Assembly: GCF_000807925.1 (NCBI RefSeq)
Contig: NZ_JRVC01000020.1
Coordinates: forward strand, 1 to 64,000
Direction of reading: 5' to 3'
From: Novosphingobium subterraneum
GTDB lineage: Bacteria > Pseudomonadota > Alphaproteobacteria > Sphingomonadales > Sphingomonadaceae
Length of the DNA: 64,000 nucleotides
Below, in pieces: positions 16,331-24,458 of this stretch. The notes beneath the pieces are model-generated. The model did no database searches and had not been told where the DNA came from. It was given only the letters and a program-made list of their open reading frames with translations. A program made the position numbers and the translations under genes. Each line of letters opens with the position of its first letter. Position 1 is the stretch's first letter.

Positions 16331-18079
16331 CTACCTCGTGGTCACCACGATCGCGCCCTTGATCTTTCCGGGCTTGAGCGCGACGGGACGGCCGTTGAGC
16401 GTTATGCCAAGCGTGCCGGTGGCAGCCTCGATCCGCGCGCCGGGTTCGGTCTCGAGCGAATTGAGATAGCTGGTGCCGGTGACAACCCAGCGGGATGACT
16501 TGTCCAGCGAGACCGTCAGGCCACCTTTTTCGCCCTTTACGGGAATCGCCGTGTTCGTGACGTGGCCAATCTCCTGAAAGGTTTCCTTCACCGGATCCTT
16601 GCCGCTCGCCGGGGCTACCGAAGACGTCGAGATGGTTCCGACTACCTCGGCATTCTCGAAGCGCAGCACCATGGCGCCCTGCTTCGGCCGTCCGTTCCAG
16701 AAGTTGCCAACCAGCTTCGTGTTGCGGAACGTGCCGATGATGTTCGGGTCCTTCGGCTTCTCGTCCGGACGCCCTCCCGTCGGGCCCATGCCGGGCGGTG
16801 GCGCCGAAGCCCCTGCCGGCGCATTCCCGCTCATCATCGCCTTGAGGAACGGATCGTCGTTCTCCATGCCCTGCAGGATGGTGCCTCCTGCCGCAGTGAC
16901 CTTGGCCGAGTCCACAACGATCGTCGTGCCGATCCCCTTCACTTCGATGGCGACAAGCCCGGCGTGGAGTTCGCTGCCCTTGTCGATGGTAAGCACGCCG
17001 CCGCCGACGCCGGAATGCATCATCACGCCATAGCGCCCCGCCTCGACGAGGGTGCGGTCGGTCAGGGTGATCGACCCTTCCGCCGCCATGATCGCTCCGA
17101 CATCTGCAGCACGGATCACGCTGCGGCGGAAGATGTTGTGCGAATCCCCGATGGAGTACGTGCCGTAGCCAGACTTCACCGCTTCGACGAGGCTGTCGGT
17201 GACCGTCATGCGCACGCGCTGGTTGTCATCGGTCGACAGGACGCCCCATCCCTCCGAGCGAATGTGCGAGTTGTTGATGAACATCGTGGCGCGGTCGACC
17301 AGGTTGCTTGACCGGACATTGCCCGAAAGGCCCAGCATCCATGGCACTTCCATCATCTTGCCGACGTCGACCGTGAACTGGTAGTCAGCCGGCAGCGTAC
17401 CGTTGTAGGTCTCGATCTCGGCATTGTTGATGTGCATGACGCTGTCACCGCCCGCGAACAGCGCAGTGCGGATGGCGCCGCGGGTCCGAATGATCGGGCG
17501 ATTGAGCGTTACTTCGGCCTTGCCCGTCGACATGACGGCTGCCCCGAACCCGGCAAAGTCATTGCCGCCGTTACCGATGAAGTCGATCACCGGATGATCG
17601 ATCGTGTACTTGCCTTCTCCGGTAACGATGATGCCGTTGAAGCGATCGCCTTCCGAGGCGATCCGGGCATCGGAAACGGTGCCCGCGCCGAACGATGCGG
17701 CACGAACCGCTGCACTCACCGATTTTGCCGCGACCGGCGCACCGTTCTCGACATAGAGCGCCGTGCGGAAGTGATGCAGCGGAAGCTCATGATACTTGAC
17801 GGGAATGTCGTCCGTCACCGTGAGCACGACGTCGCCCGAATAGCGTCCCGGCGCAATTGCGCGTTCAACACCGTTGACAGCCAAGGTGAGAAGCTTGCCA
17901 TCCGGTGCCGTCGGCAGGTTCCCCGCCACCAGAGTCAGTTCGGGCAAGGCCACGGTCTGGCCAACAACACCGCCGACTTCCTTGGCCGATGCCGCCGGTG
18001 CGCAAACTGAAACCGCAAGAATGATCGGAGCAAACACTGCCCCGATCATTCCGCTCGATGCCATATAACGTCTTTTCAT
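16331..18079 (-). CDS. Secreted beta-helix-like protein (paralogue 1)
   Basis: Protein of 582 residues with a signal peptide (hydrophobic stretch to CAPAASA, cleavage near residue 32). The body is made of short beta-strand repeats with alternating Thr/Asn/Val runs, as in right-handed parallel beta-helices (for example VMSTGKAEVTLNRPIIRTRG, then VMHINNAEIETYNGTLPADY). A Pro/Gly/Met-rich linker lies near residue 410. Motifs LPADY, EGWGVLSTD and SGYGTYS recur in the protein at 19443-20855, so the two are paralogues. ATG at 18079 follows GAGAGG; an in-frame TTG lies at 18085. Probably periplasmic or surface-exposed; function unknown. Confidence 0.75.
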   Translation of the reverse strand: MKRRYMASSGMIGAVFAPIILAVSVCAPAASAKEVGGVVGQTVALPELTLVAGNLPTAPDGKLLTLAVNGVERAIAPGRYSGDVVLTVTDDIPVKYHELPLHHFRTALYVENGAPVAAKSVSAAVRAASFGAGTVSDARIASEGDRFNGIIVTGEGKYTIDHPVIDFIGNGGNDFAGFGAAVMSTGKAEVTLNRPIIRTRGAIRTALFAGGDSVMHINNAEIETYNGTLPADYQFTVDVGKMMEVPWMLGLSGNVRSSNLVDRATMFINNSHIRSEGWGVLSTDDNQRVRMTVTDSLVEAVKSGYGTYSIGDSHNIFRRSVIRAADVGAIMAAEGSITLTDRTLVEAGRYGVMMHSGVGGGVLTIDKGSELHAGLVAIEVKGIGTTIVVDSAKVTAAGGTILQGMENDDPFLKAMMSGNAPAGASAPPPGMGPTGGRPDEKPKDPNIIGTFRNTKLVGNFWNGRPKQGAMVLRFENAEVVGTISTSSVAPASGKDPVKETFQEIGHVTNTAIPVKGEKGGLTVSLDKSSRWVVTGTSYLNSLETEPGARIEAATGTLGITLNGRPVALKPGKIKGAIVVTTR

Positions 18080-18885
18080 CAGCAAAGCCTCTCCACTGGT
18101 TCAGACACCCGGATTAACCTTGTGCAATCGCTCCCACAATCGCCTACGAATGATCCTGACCATCCTGTTCCGGCGATACGTTTCAATCTGTATCAGAGTG
18201 GCGCGCGAACTCGAATTTCCGATACAATTGATACCTCCCACTCTGTATTCTTAGATATTAATCCCGTCATCTCATCACATTGCACCCCGCCCGGCCCGGC
18301 AAGATCTCCTGCCACGGCAATCCGCCCGAAATGAACGGAACGTTCCCCCATAGGAAGTCGATATCTGCGACCGGTTTCAGAACTTGGTTGCCCGAGAATG
18401 ATCTGCATTCTCGGATCTGAGGCGCAGGATCTTGTTGGCCGAGAATGGCCCGGCCGAACAGCAGTGTTTCATCGACACCAACAGCGGCCAGATTTTTTCC
18501 CGCGCACCGTCAGGGAAGGAACGGTCCCCTTCCTGCGCTGGGGCCGTATCAGGATCGAAGACGCGAAGATCTCCGAGCGGGAACTTTCCCACTCCGGCGC
18601 GTGGCGATGCCGGCTGCCTGCACCCAGACCATTGACAAGAGCCGGTTGCCCAGCCGCGAGGAACTGCTGCACGTTCGCCAAGCCATGTTCGACAGCGCGA
18701 TCGCGCTCTCGGATCAATGCCCCTGATGGAGACGGCAGTCTCGCCGTCGCAGGAGCCAAACGTTCGAAGTGCAACGGCCCGACCACGGCCAGTCCGTCGA
18801 CAGGGGCGCACAACCGGCCCGGCGCCCTGCTTGTTCAAGTCGGCGTCAACACTCGGATAATCCCGATGTCATCCCCGCCCCGCCG
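18080..18885. other. 806-bp region without a convincing gene; repeats present
   Basis: Several frames are open on both strands but none has family features or a good start. The region carries the promoter of the 18079 gene, with dyads such as GATAC-N10-GTATC around 18176-18200. It also has a perfect inverted repeat CCGAGAATG-ATCTG-CATTCTCGG at 18392-18414 and a third copy of CCGAGAATG at 18439-18447. It may be a decayed gene or a complex regulatory region. Confidence 0.5.
18392..18447. repeat. Inverted repeat plus direct copy of CCGAGAATG
   Basis: CCGAGAATG (18392-18400) and CATTCTCGG (18406-18414) form a perfect dyad. A third CCGAGAATG at 18439-18447 sits inside a 17-18 base imperfect direct repeat (CTTGGTTGCCCGAGAATG at 18383 versus CTTGTTGGCCGAGAATG at 18431). 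Confidence 0.7.
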
Positions 18886-19422
18886 CTACTTCCAGAAAAA
18901 TTCCCTGTTCTTTCGGCGCTTGCGCAGGTCCCACCAAATCTGAAAGCCAGTCACGCTAAGGACCACCAGCGCAATCCCGCACAACAGGCTGACGATCCGG
19001 CCCGCCCAGCCGAAGGTGTAACCCGCGTGCAGGTCCTGCAGCACTATGTGGAAATCAGCCGGGCGCGGCGGTTCGATGATGCGCTTGCCGGTTCTAGCGT
19101 CGATCTTGATCTGCTTGCTTCCGGGAGCAAGTCCCTCCGCTGCGACCAGTGTCACCTGCGTGGCATCCAGATTGATCTGGAGGGACCTCACCGCAAAGTC
19201 GGTCTCGGAACGTGCCGTTGCCGCCAGCGTGCCGACCATGGCCTCAAGCTCGGCATCGGATGGCAACTTTCGTGGCGGGGCCTGGATGCCATGATCCGAA
19301 CCCGGCGGCTTTTGCCCGAGACGGATCATGTCGACATGGAGCAGTGTTCCGGTCAGCGCGATGAAGCCCAGCAGAATGGCCGAGGGCAAGCCGAACCATC
19401 TGTGCCAGCGGCGCATCTTCAT
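18886..19422 (-). CDS. Small PepSY-type two-helix membrane protein
   Basis: Protein of 178 residues resembling a minimal PepSY-associated membrane protein. Helix 1 spans about residues 11-30, beginning after RRWHRWFG. A periplasmic domain covers 35-135, and helix 2 spans about 142-163, preceded by FHIVLQDLHAGYTFG and followed by WWDLRKRRK. Histidines 7, 29, 125 and 132 near the membrane faces could bind haem or metal, as in PepSY-type ferric reductases of the FoxB/PiuB kind, which are usually longer. The start is uncertain: GTG 19440, ATG 19422 or ATG 19416. It directly follows a beta-helix gene in a TBDR operon, suggesting a role after outer-membrane uptake. Confidence 0.75.
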   Translation of the reverse strand: MKMRRWHRWFGLPSAILLGFIALTGTLLHVDMIRLGQKPPGSDHGIQAPPRKLPSDAELEAMVGTLAATARSETDFAVRSLQINLDATQVTLVAAEGLAPGSKQIKIDARTGKRIIEPPRPADFHIVLQDLHAGYTFGWAGRIVSLLCGIALVVLSVTGFQIWWDLRKRRKNREFFWK

Positions 19423-19442
19423 GACTGCATCCCGCCCCACCC

Positions 19443-20855
19443 TCAGCCGGAGAAGACCAGGCTTCCGCCCGAGGGCAGCTTGCGCGGCGCGGAGGCGGCA
19501 GCCCCGCGAACCTGAACCGTCACGCCTGCCGTCGCATCGATCGCGCCCAGCGTGGCGCTGTCAGCAGCAGTGACAACGGAGTTTCCGTTCGCAGTCCACT
19601 TGCCGCCGCCCTTGATGGCCAAAGTGACGTCCTTGAGCGCGCCCGTAAGGGAAGCATGGTCGAGCACGACCATCGTCGTGCGATCCGGGTCGGTATCGAT
19701 GATGCCGCCCTCCAGTTCCGAGTTGGTGACGGTCAGGAGAACGCCGGGCACCGGCTTGCCATTGGTCTTCGTCGCGTTGGCGTCATCGTTCTTGCGGACT
19801 TCGAGCAGGACGTTCTTGGCGCTTGCGACCTTGCTCGAGGCGATGGCGATATTGGCGTTGGCGCTCTTTACCAGCAGCGCGCTGCCCCGGGCCACGACGT
19901 TCGAATTTGCGATCTCGAAGGTTGCTTGCTCGGTGATGTCGAAGGCCATGACCGAATGGATCATCATCACGTTATCGGCCGCCGTACCGGTCACGCCGTC
20001 GTAGCGCGTCCGTGCCTTGCCAGCGATGATTCCCATCATCCCTCCGCTATCGATGCTCGAGCGGTTGACGACCACGTTCGCCCCGAAATCGGCGTAGGTG
20101 CCATAACCGGCGCGACGCACCTTGACCACGCAATCGTTGGCTTCAAGATACAGGGCATCGCCCGCGGCATCGGTCGAGAGAGCGCCCCAACCGTCGGCTT
20201 CGATCGTCGAATTGTAAACGTAGGTCCGCGAGTTGCTCATCGCCAGCAGGGTGCGCGCGGTGCCGACGAGGCCGAGCGGCGCAGGCGGCTCCATCATGCC
20301 GGGACCGATGCGCGGCTTGTAGTCGGCCGGCAGCGGGCCGCCGTTGGCAACGAGCTTGCTGCCATAGATCTTCACGGTCGCATTCTCGGCCGCGACCAGC
20401 GCAGACGAGATCGGCCCGTTGGTCTCGATGGTGGAATCGGTCAGGACGAGCGCCGCGCCGTCGCGGGCCAAAATCCCGGCGCCAGTACCGAGAAAGTCGT
20501 TGGTACCGGTGCCCGAAAGACGGATGTTCGTGCGCTTGATCGAGACAGCCGTCTTGCCGCCTTCAGCCAGGATCGGGTTGAAGGCGTTCTTTGCCGAGGT
20601 GATGGTGGCACCTTCGACCAGCGTCGCGGTCGCGGTTGCCAAGGCAGCGTCCTTCGGCGACGCGGCATTCAAGGCACCGTCGGTAATGCGAAGGCCGGTA
20701 GCATACTTGGTCGCAGCCATGGTCGGCATGGCGGGCATGCCGCCCGGAGGGGGCGCTGCGGGACCGGGGCCATTGCCAGGGGGCGGCGCGGGCTGAGCGT
20801 GGGAGGTAACTGAAATTAGTGCTGCTGTAGTAGCCAGCATGACCGCAAGACGCAT
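19443..20855 (-). CDS. Secreted beta-helix-like protein (paralogue 2)
   Basis: Protein of 470 residues with a signal peptide ending near VTSHAQ (about residue 21). A Pro/Gly/Met-rich segment (PPPGNGPGPAAPPPGGMPAM) follows, then beta-strand repeats typical of a parallel beta-helix. Motifs GGPLPADYKP, ADGWGALSTDA and AGYGTYADFGANVVVNRSSI match paralogue 1 at 16331-18079. The start at 20855 has AAGAGG seven bases upstream. It follows the TBDR at 20989 and precedes the PepSY-type protein with two bases between its stop and the possible GTG start. The module is probably outer-membrane-facing; ligand unknown. Confidence 0.75.
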   Translation of the reverse strand: MRLAVMLATTAALISVTSHAQPAPPPGNGPGPAAPPPGGMPAMPTMAATKYATGLRITDGALNAASPKDAALATATATLVEGATITSAKNAFNPILAEGGKTAVSIKRTNIRLSGTGTNDFLGTGAGILARDGAALVLTDSTIETNGPISSALVAAENATVKIYGSKLVANGGPLPADYKPRIGPGMMEPPAPLGLVGTARTLLAMSNSRTYVYNSTIEADGWGALSTDAAGDALYLEANDCVVKVRRAGYGTYADFGANVVVNRSSIDSGGMMGIIAGKARTRYDGVTGTAADNVMMIHSVMAFDITEQATFEIANSNVVARGSALLVKSANANIAIASSKVASAKNVLLEVRKNDDANATKTNGKPVPGVLLTVTNSELEGGIIDTDPDRTTMVVLDHASLTGALKDVTLAIKGGGKWTANGNSVVTAADSATLGAIDATAGVTVQVRGAAASAPRKLPSGGSLVFSG

Positions 20856-20929
20856 GCGTAACCTCTTCCCGATTTCGGCAGGTGGCAACCCGACCTGCGC
20901 TTTGAACATTCGTTTTCCGGAAATCTGAA

Positions 20930-20965
20930 GGCAGTGCCGTTCACGCGAACATGAACGGCACTGCC
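20930..20965 (-). terminator. 14-bp perfect hairpin after TBDR B
   Basis: GGCAGTGCCGTTCA and its exact complement TGAACGGCACTGCC surround an eight-base loop between the TBDR stop (20989) and the beta-helix start (20855). Only a weak T-run (TTCAGATTT) follows on the minus strand. Partial termination or an mRNA-stabilising stem that lowers downstream expression is likely. Confidence 0.6.
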
Positions 20966-20988
20966 GCGACGCCCCCCAGCGTCGCTGA

Positions 20989-23136
20989 TCAGAACTTGTA
21001 GTTGGCGGTAAGGCCGTAGGTCCTCGGAGCGGCAAGCTGCGCGTATCCGAAGAAGTGCGACTGCTTGATCGCCTGATCGTTCACATTCTTGATGTAGCCC
21101 GTGAATGTCAGGCTGTCCGAGAATGCGACCTGGACCGAAACGTCACCTGTCGCATAGTCGTTCTGCACCGAAGGATGCGTATCGGCCACCACGGTCGTTT
21201 CCGGATATACGTTCGATGCGGACGAGAACCGGAGGTCGGCGCGCGGGGTGATCCTCAGGTTCCCGAACTCGAAGGCATGCTCGTAACCGGCCTTGACCGA
21301 CCACTTCGGGCTGTTGGGGAACGGCACGCCCACGTAGAAGCCGTCGAGACCGTCCAGACGCGAGTCAAGATAGGTGACCGAAGCATTGAAGCGCCCGCGT
21401 CCACCCACGGCGATCACCGTCTCGGCTTCAACACCGTACTCGCGGCCCGGCATCGTCGGTACGAACAATTGCGGCGGGAACACCGTGAAGTTCGCGATCA
21501 CCAGCTGGAAGGCCGAGTAGTCGTAGTAGAAGCCGGTAAGGTTGAAGAGCATATCGCCGCCGGCGAGCTTGTTCTTCAATCCGATCTCATAGGACGTCAT
21601 CTTTTCCGGTTCGAACGTGCCGAGCCCGAAGCTGTACCCGCCCTGGCGATAGCCCGAGGCGATGGTGCCATAGAGCTTGGACTTGCCCCCGAACAGGTCG
21701 GCTTCCAGGCCGGCACGATAGTCGAAATGCTCGTCATTGAGTGGCGTCAGCGCTCCGGTCAGGTCGAGGCTGTCGACGTTCTCGCCGCTCACCTTTTCCC
21801 AAGTGTAGCGAACCCCGCCGATGGCGCGGACCGTATCGGTGATCGGAACGGTGATCTGACCGAAGATGCCATCGGTCTGCGACCGGCGTATTTCGGGCTC
21901 GTACGATTCAGCGCGCGCCTGATCTGCCGAGAGGCAGGTGCCCGAGGCAACCGGGCCCGGAGGTGAGCCGACCGGAAGCGCACTGAAGCCCGCCGCCGGG
22001 ATGACGTAGTTGCCATCGACGTCCTGGCACGGCGTCGACACGGCCTGGGTGATGTTGCGGCTCTTGTAGTGGTAGAAACCCACACCCCAGTCGAACGGCG
22101 AGCCCGGCTGCGAAGCGTAGCGGACCTCGATCTGCTCCTGACGCGTGAGCTTGGGATCCAGCGAGTCCGCAAGTGAACCACCGAAGGCACCGATGGTGCG
22201 TCCCTTGGTGATCTGCAGCGACGGCAGGATGCTCAGGGTGCCCGGCCCGATGTCCGCGCGCAGTTCACCCCAGTACTTGTAGGAATTGACGCGCTGGAAG
22301 CCGACCGACACGTCGGTCGTCTCACGCGTACCGGCAAGGATGCTGGCGATCGGCACGGCACCCGGACCCTGGCCACGCAGCGCCGAATGCTCGACGCCGA
22401 GCAGCAGGCTGACATCGTCCGAAGGCTTGAACAGCAGCTTCGCACGGCCGGCATACGACTTGTTGTCGTCATGGCCATTGCTCATGTAGCCATCGCGCGA
22501 GATCCCGGCACCCGAGACACGGATCGCAACCTTGTCGCCAAGGGGCACGTTCAGCGCACCCTCGCCGTGGATCAGCGAATAGTTGCCGCCCTCGAGGCCA
22601 ACATAGCCCTCGACCTTGTCGAGAACCGGGTTCTTCGAAACGACGTTTACGATGCCGCCTACCGAGTTGCGGCCATAGAGTGTGCCTTGCGGACCACGCA
22701 GGACCTCGACCCGATCAAGGTCGTAGAAGCCGACCGAGGCGTTTTCGGCACGGCTTGAGTAGGCACCGTCGAAGTTTGTGCCTACCGCGCCCTGCCCCAT
22801 CTGCGGCGGCAGCGACAGACCGAGGCCGCGGATAGAGACCAGGAAGCCGCGTGCGGCACCCTGCACGACGACCGCCGGCTCGTTCTTGAGCACGTCATCG
22901 ATCTTCGTGGCGCCAGACTTGGCGATCGCATCACCCGTCACGACGGTCAGCGCGATTGGCGTGTCCTGAATCGAACGCGAGAACTTGTCGGCAGTAACGA
23001 CAATCTCGGGAAGGCGGCCGTTGTCGTCTCCAGCCGCAGACTGGTCAGCCGACGACTGGGCGAGCGCCGGAATGGACAGCGCGGCAAGGCCCGCGGCTGC
23101 GCAAGACGCCAAAAGGCGCGGTGTGATCTGTGACAA
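20989..23136 (-). CDS. TonB-dependent outer-membrane receptor (TBDR B), TTG start
   Basis: Receptor of 715 residues. The signal peptide ends at IPALAQ, EIVVTADKFSRSIQDTP is the TonB-box/plug start, VEVLRGPQGTLYGRNSVGG sits in the plug, and the barrel ends YGLTANYKF. The start is TTG at 23136, supported by a strong GGAGG five to six bases upstream and by an intact signal peptide beginning there; no ATG gives one. It leads a minus-strand set with a beta-helix protein and a PepSY-type membrane protein, and follows a LacI regulator. Ligand unknown; a metal chelate or glycan is possible. Confidence 0.9.
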   Translation of the reverse strand: MSQITPRLLASCAAAGLAALSIPALAQSSADQSAAGDDNGRLPEIVVTADKFSRSIQDTPIALTVVTGDAIAKSGATKIDDVLKNEPAVVVQGAARGFLVSIRGLGLSLPPQMGQGAVGTNFDGAYSSRAENASVGFYDLDRVEVLRGPQGTLYGRNSVGGIVNVVSKNPVLDKVEGYVGLEGGNYSLIHGEGALNVPLGDKVAIRVSGAGISRDGYMSNGHDDNKSYAGRAKLLFKPSDDVSLLLGVEHSALRGQGPGAVPIASILAGTRETTDVSVGFQRVNSYKYWGELRADIGPGTLSILPSLQITKGRTIGAFGGSLADSLDPKLTRQEQIEVRYASQPGSPFDWGVGFYHYKSRNITQAVSTPCQDVDGNYVIPAAGFSALPVGSPPGPVASGTCLSADQARAESYEPEIRRSQTDGIFGQITVPITDTVRAIGGVRYTWEKVSGENVDSLDLTGALTPLNDEHFDYRAGLEADLFGGKSKLYGTIASGYRQGGYSFGLGTFEPEKMTSYEIGLKNKLAGGDMLFNLTGFYYDYSAFQLVIANFTVFPPQLFVPTMPGREYGVEAETVIAVGGRGRFNASVTYLDSRLDGLDGFYVGVPFPNSPKWSVKAGYEHAFEFGNLRITPRADLRFSSASNVYPETTVVADTHPSVQNDYATGDVSVQVAFSDSLTFTGYIKNVNDQAIKQSHFFGYAQLAAPRTYGLTANYKF

Positions 23137-23223
23137 AATCCCCTCCTCTTAGACACAATTCTTATGTGCAGCTTCTGGTTGAACGTATGGGACCGGTTGC
23201 ACAAACTGAAGGATTCGGACGAT

Positions 23224-23246
23224 ACCTATCCATCCGACCGATAGGT
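23224..23246. promoter_or_regulatory. Candidate operator upstream of TBDR B
   Basis: Inverted repeat ACCTATC (23224-23230) and GATAGGT (23240-23246), spaced nine bases, lies 88 bases upstream of the TBDR B start and just past the LacI gene end. It is a possible LacI-family or other repressor site; no second copy was identified. Confidence 0.3.
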
Positions 23247-23317
23247 CGTCGGGTCGCCCGTCAAACTCCGACGAAGCGGATTATCAGGCTATCTGGTCTG
23301 CTGATCCGCGATTGCGG

Positions 23318-24331
23318 TCAGTCGCGCGCAGCGCGCCCGACAGTGCTGCTGCGGATCACCAGTTCGCCCTGAACCTGCAGAACTTCCTTCGGCACTTCCG
23401 AACCGCGTATTGCGGAGATGAGGCGTTGCCAGGCGGTGTCGACGATTTCTGGGACAGGCACGGCATAAGTCGTGAGGTCGAAGGCAGGCCACGCGGCAAT
23501 CGGAACATTGTCGAAGCCGGCGATCGCGACATCCTCACCGGGCACAAGCCCGCAACCGACAACCGCCTGCAGACAGGACAGGGCCATGAGATCGGTTACG
23601 CAGAAGATGCCGGTGGGACGGTCGGGCAACCGCAACAGTTCCGCTGTCACGCGGGCCGTGGTCTCGAAATCGTATTTTCCGCAAGCGACGATCGGCTCAG
23701 GCAACCCTGCTCTCAGCATGGCATCCCTGAAGAACGCCGTTCTCTCAACGCTGGCCGAACTTTCGGCAAGGCCATTGATGACAGCCGTCCGGGTAATTCC
23801 CAAAGACTGAAAATGCTGCGCAACCGCCTCCCCGCCATGCCTGTTGTCCGCAGAAACCCCGCCAACCTGTGCCGTCAGATCGACATTGTTCAGCATGATG
23901 ACCGGGACGCCGGCATCCTCGCATTCGCTGGCTACCCGAGTGGCAAAGGAGGTTGAAGCCATGATCACGCCATCAAGCCTGAAGCCGAGAAGTTCATCGA
24001 GAACTGGCTCGAGCCCGGCCTCGCCGCGCGTTTCGAAGAGCACGCAGCGGTAGCCATCCAGACTGAGGCGGTCGTTCAACCTGTCGACCAGCTCGGGATA
24101 GAACTGGTTATCGAGTGCCGTGATGGCGAGGCCAATCAGGTTCGAACGATTGGTCGATAGGGCGCGGGCGGCATTGCTGGGTCGGTAGCGGAGCTTGCGC
24201 GCAGCCTCGAAGATCCGCTCGCGCACCTCGGGCGCCACATACCCACCGTTGTAGGCACGCGAAACTGCCGACTTGGATACGCGAGCCAACCGGGCAACAT
24301 CCGACCCGGTGGGCACCTTGCTCTTGCTCAT
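23318..24331 (-). CDS. LacI-family transcriptional regulator
   Basis: Protein of 337 residues. The N-terminal helix-turn-helix is SDVARLARVSKSAVSRAYNGG, with the hinge AARALSTNRSNLIGLAI near residue 60. The periplasmic-binding-type effector domain includes the late GEDVAIAGFDNVPIAAWPAF. The start at 24331 (MSKSKV) is where family similarity begins. It lies between two TBDR genes on the same strand and probably controls one or both in response to a small ligand. The hinge position is LSTN rather than the common LxxxxS pattern, which may affect minor-groove contact. Confidence 0.87.
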   Translation of the reverse strand: MSKSKVPTGSDVARLARVSKSAVSRAYNGGYVAPEVRERIFEAARKLRYRPSNAARALSTNRSNLIGLAITALDNQFYPELVDRLNDRLSLDGYRCVLFETRGEAGLEPVLDELLGFRLDGVIMASTSFATRVASECEDAGVPVIMLNNVDLTAQVGGVSADNRHGGEAVAQHFQSLGITRTAVINGLAESSASVERTAFFRDAMLRAGLPEPIVACGKYDFETTARVTAELLRLPDRPTGIFCVTDLMALSCLQAVVGCGLVPGEDVAIAGFDNVPIAAWPAFDLTTYAVPVPEIVDTAWQRLISAIRGSEVPKEVLQVQGELVIRSSTVGRAARD

Positions 24332-24458
24332 CACCACGAGTTTTGGCGCACTGCACAACCCGCTGCAACCGGAATAATGCAGATCGGGTACCGCGACCAT
24401 GTCTTTCCGGAACAGGGGGCGGGCGCGAACCGAACATGGTCCGCGCCCCCCCCTCACC

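Noticed and set aside
18377..18943. Overlapping open frames of 150-180 codons on both strands in the gap after the PepSY gene
   Set aside because: No start signal, no recognised motif and biased composition; treated as non-coding or decayed.
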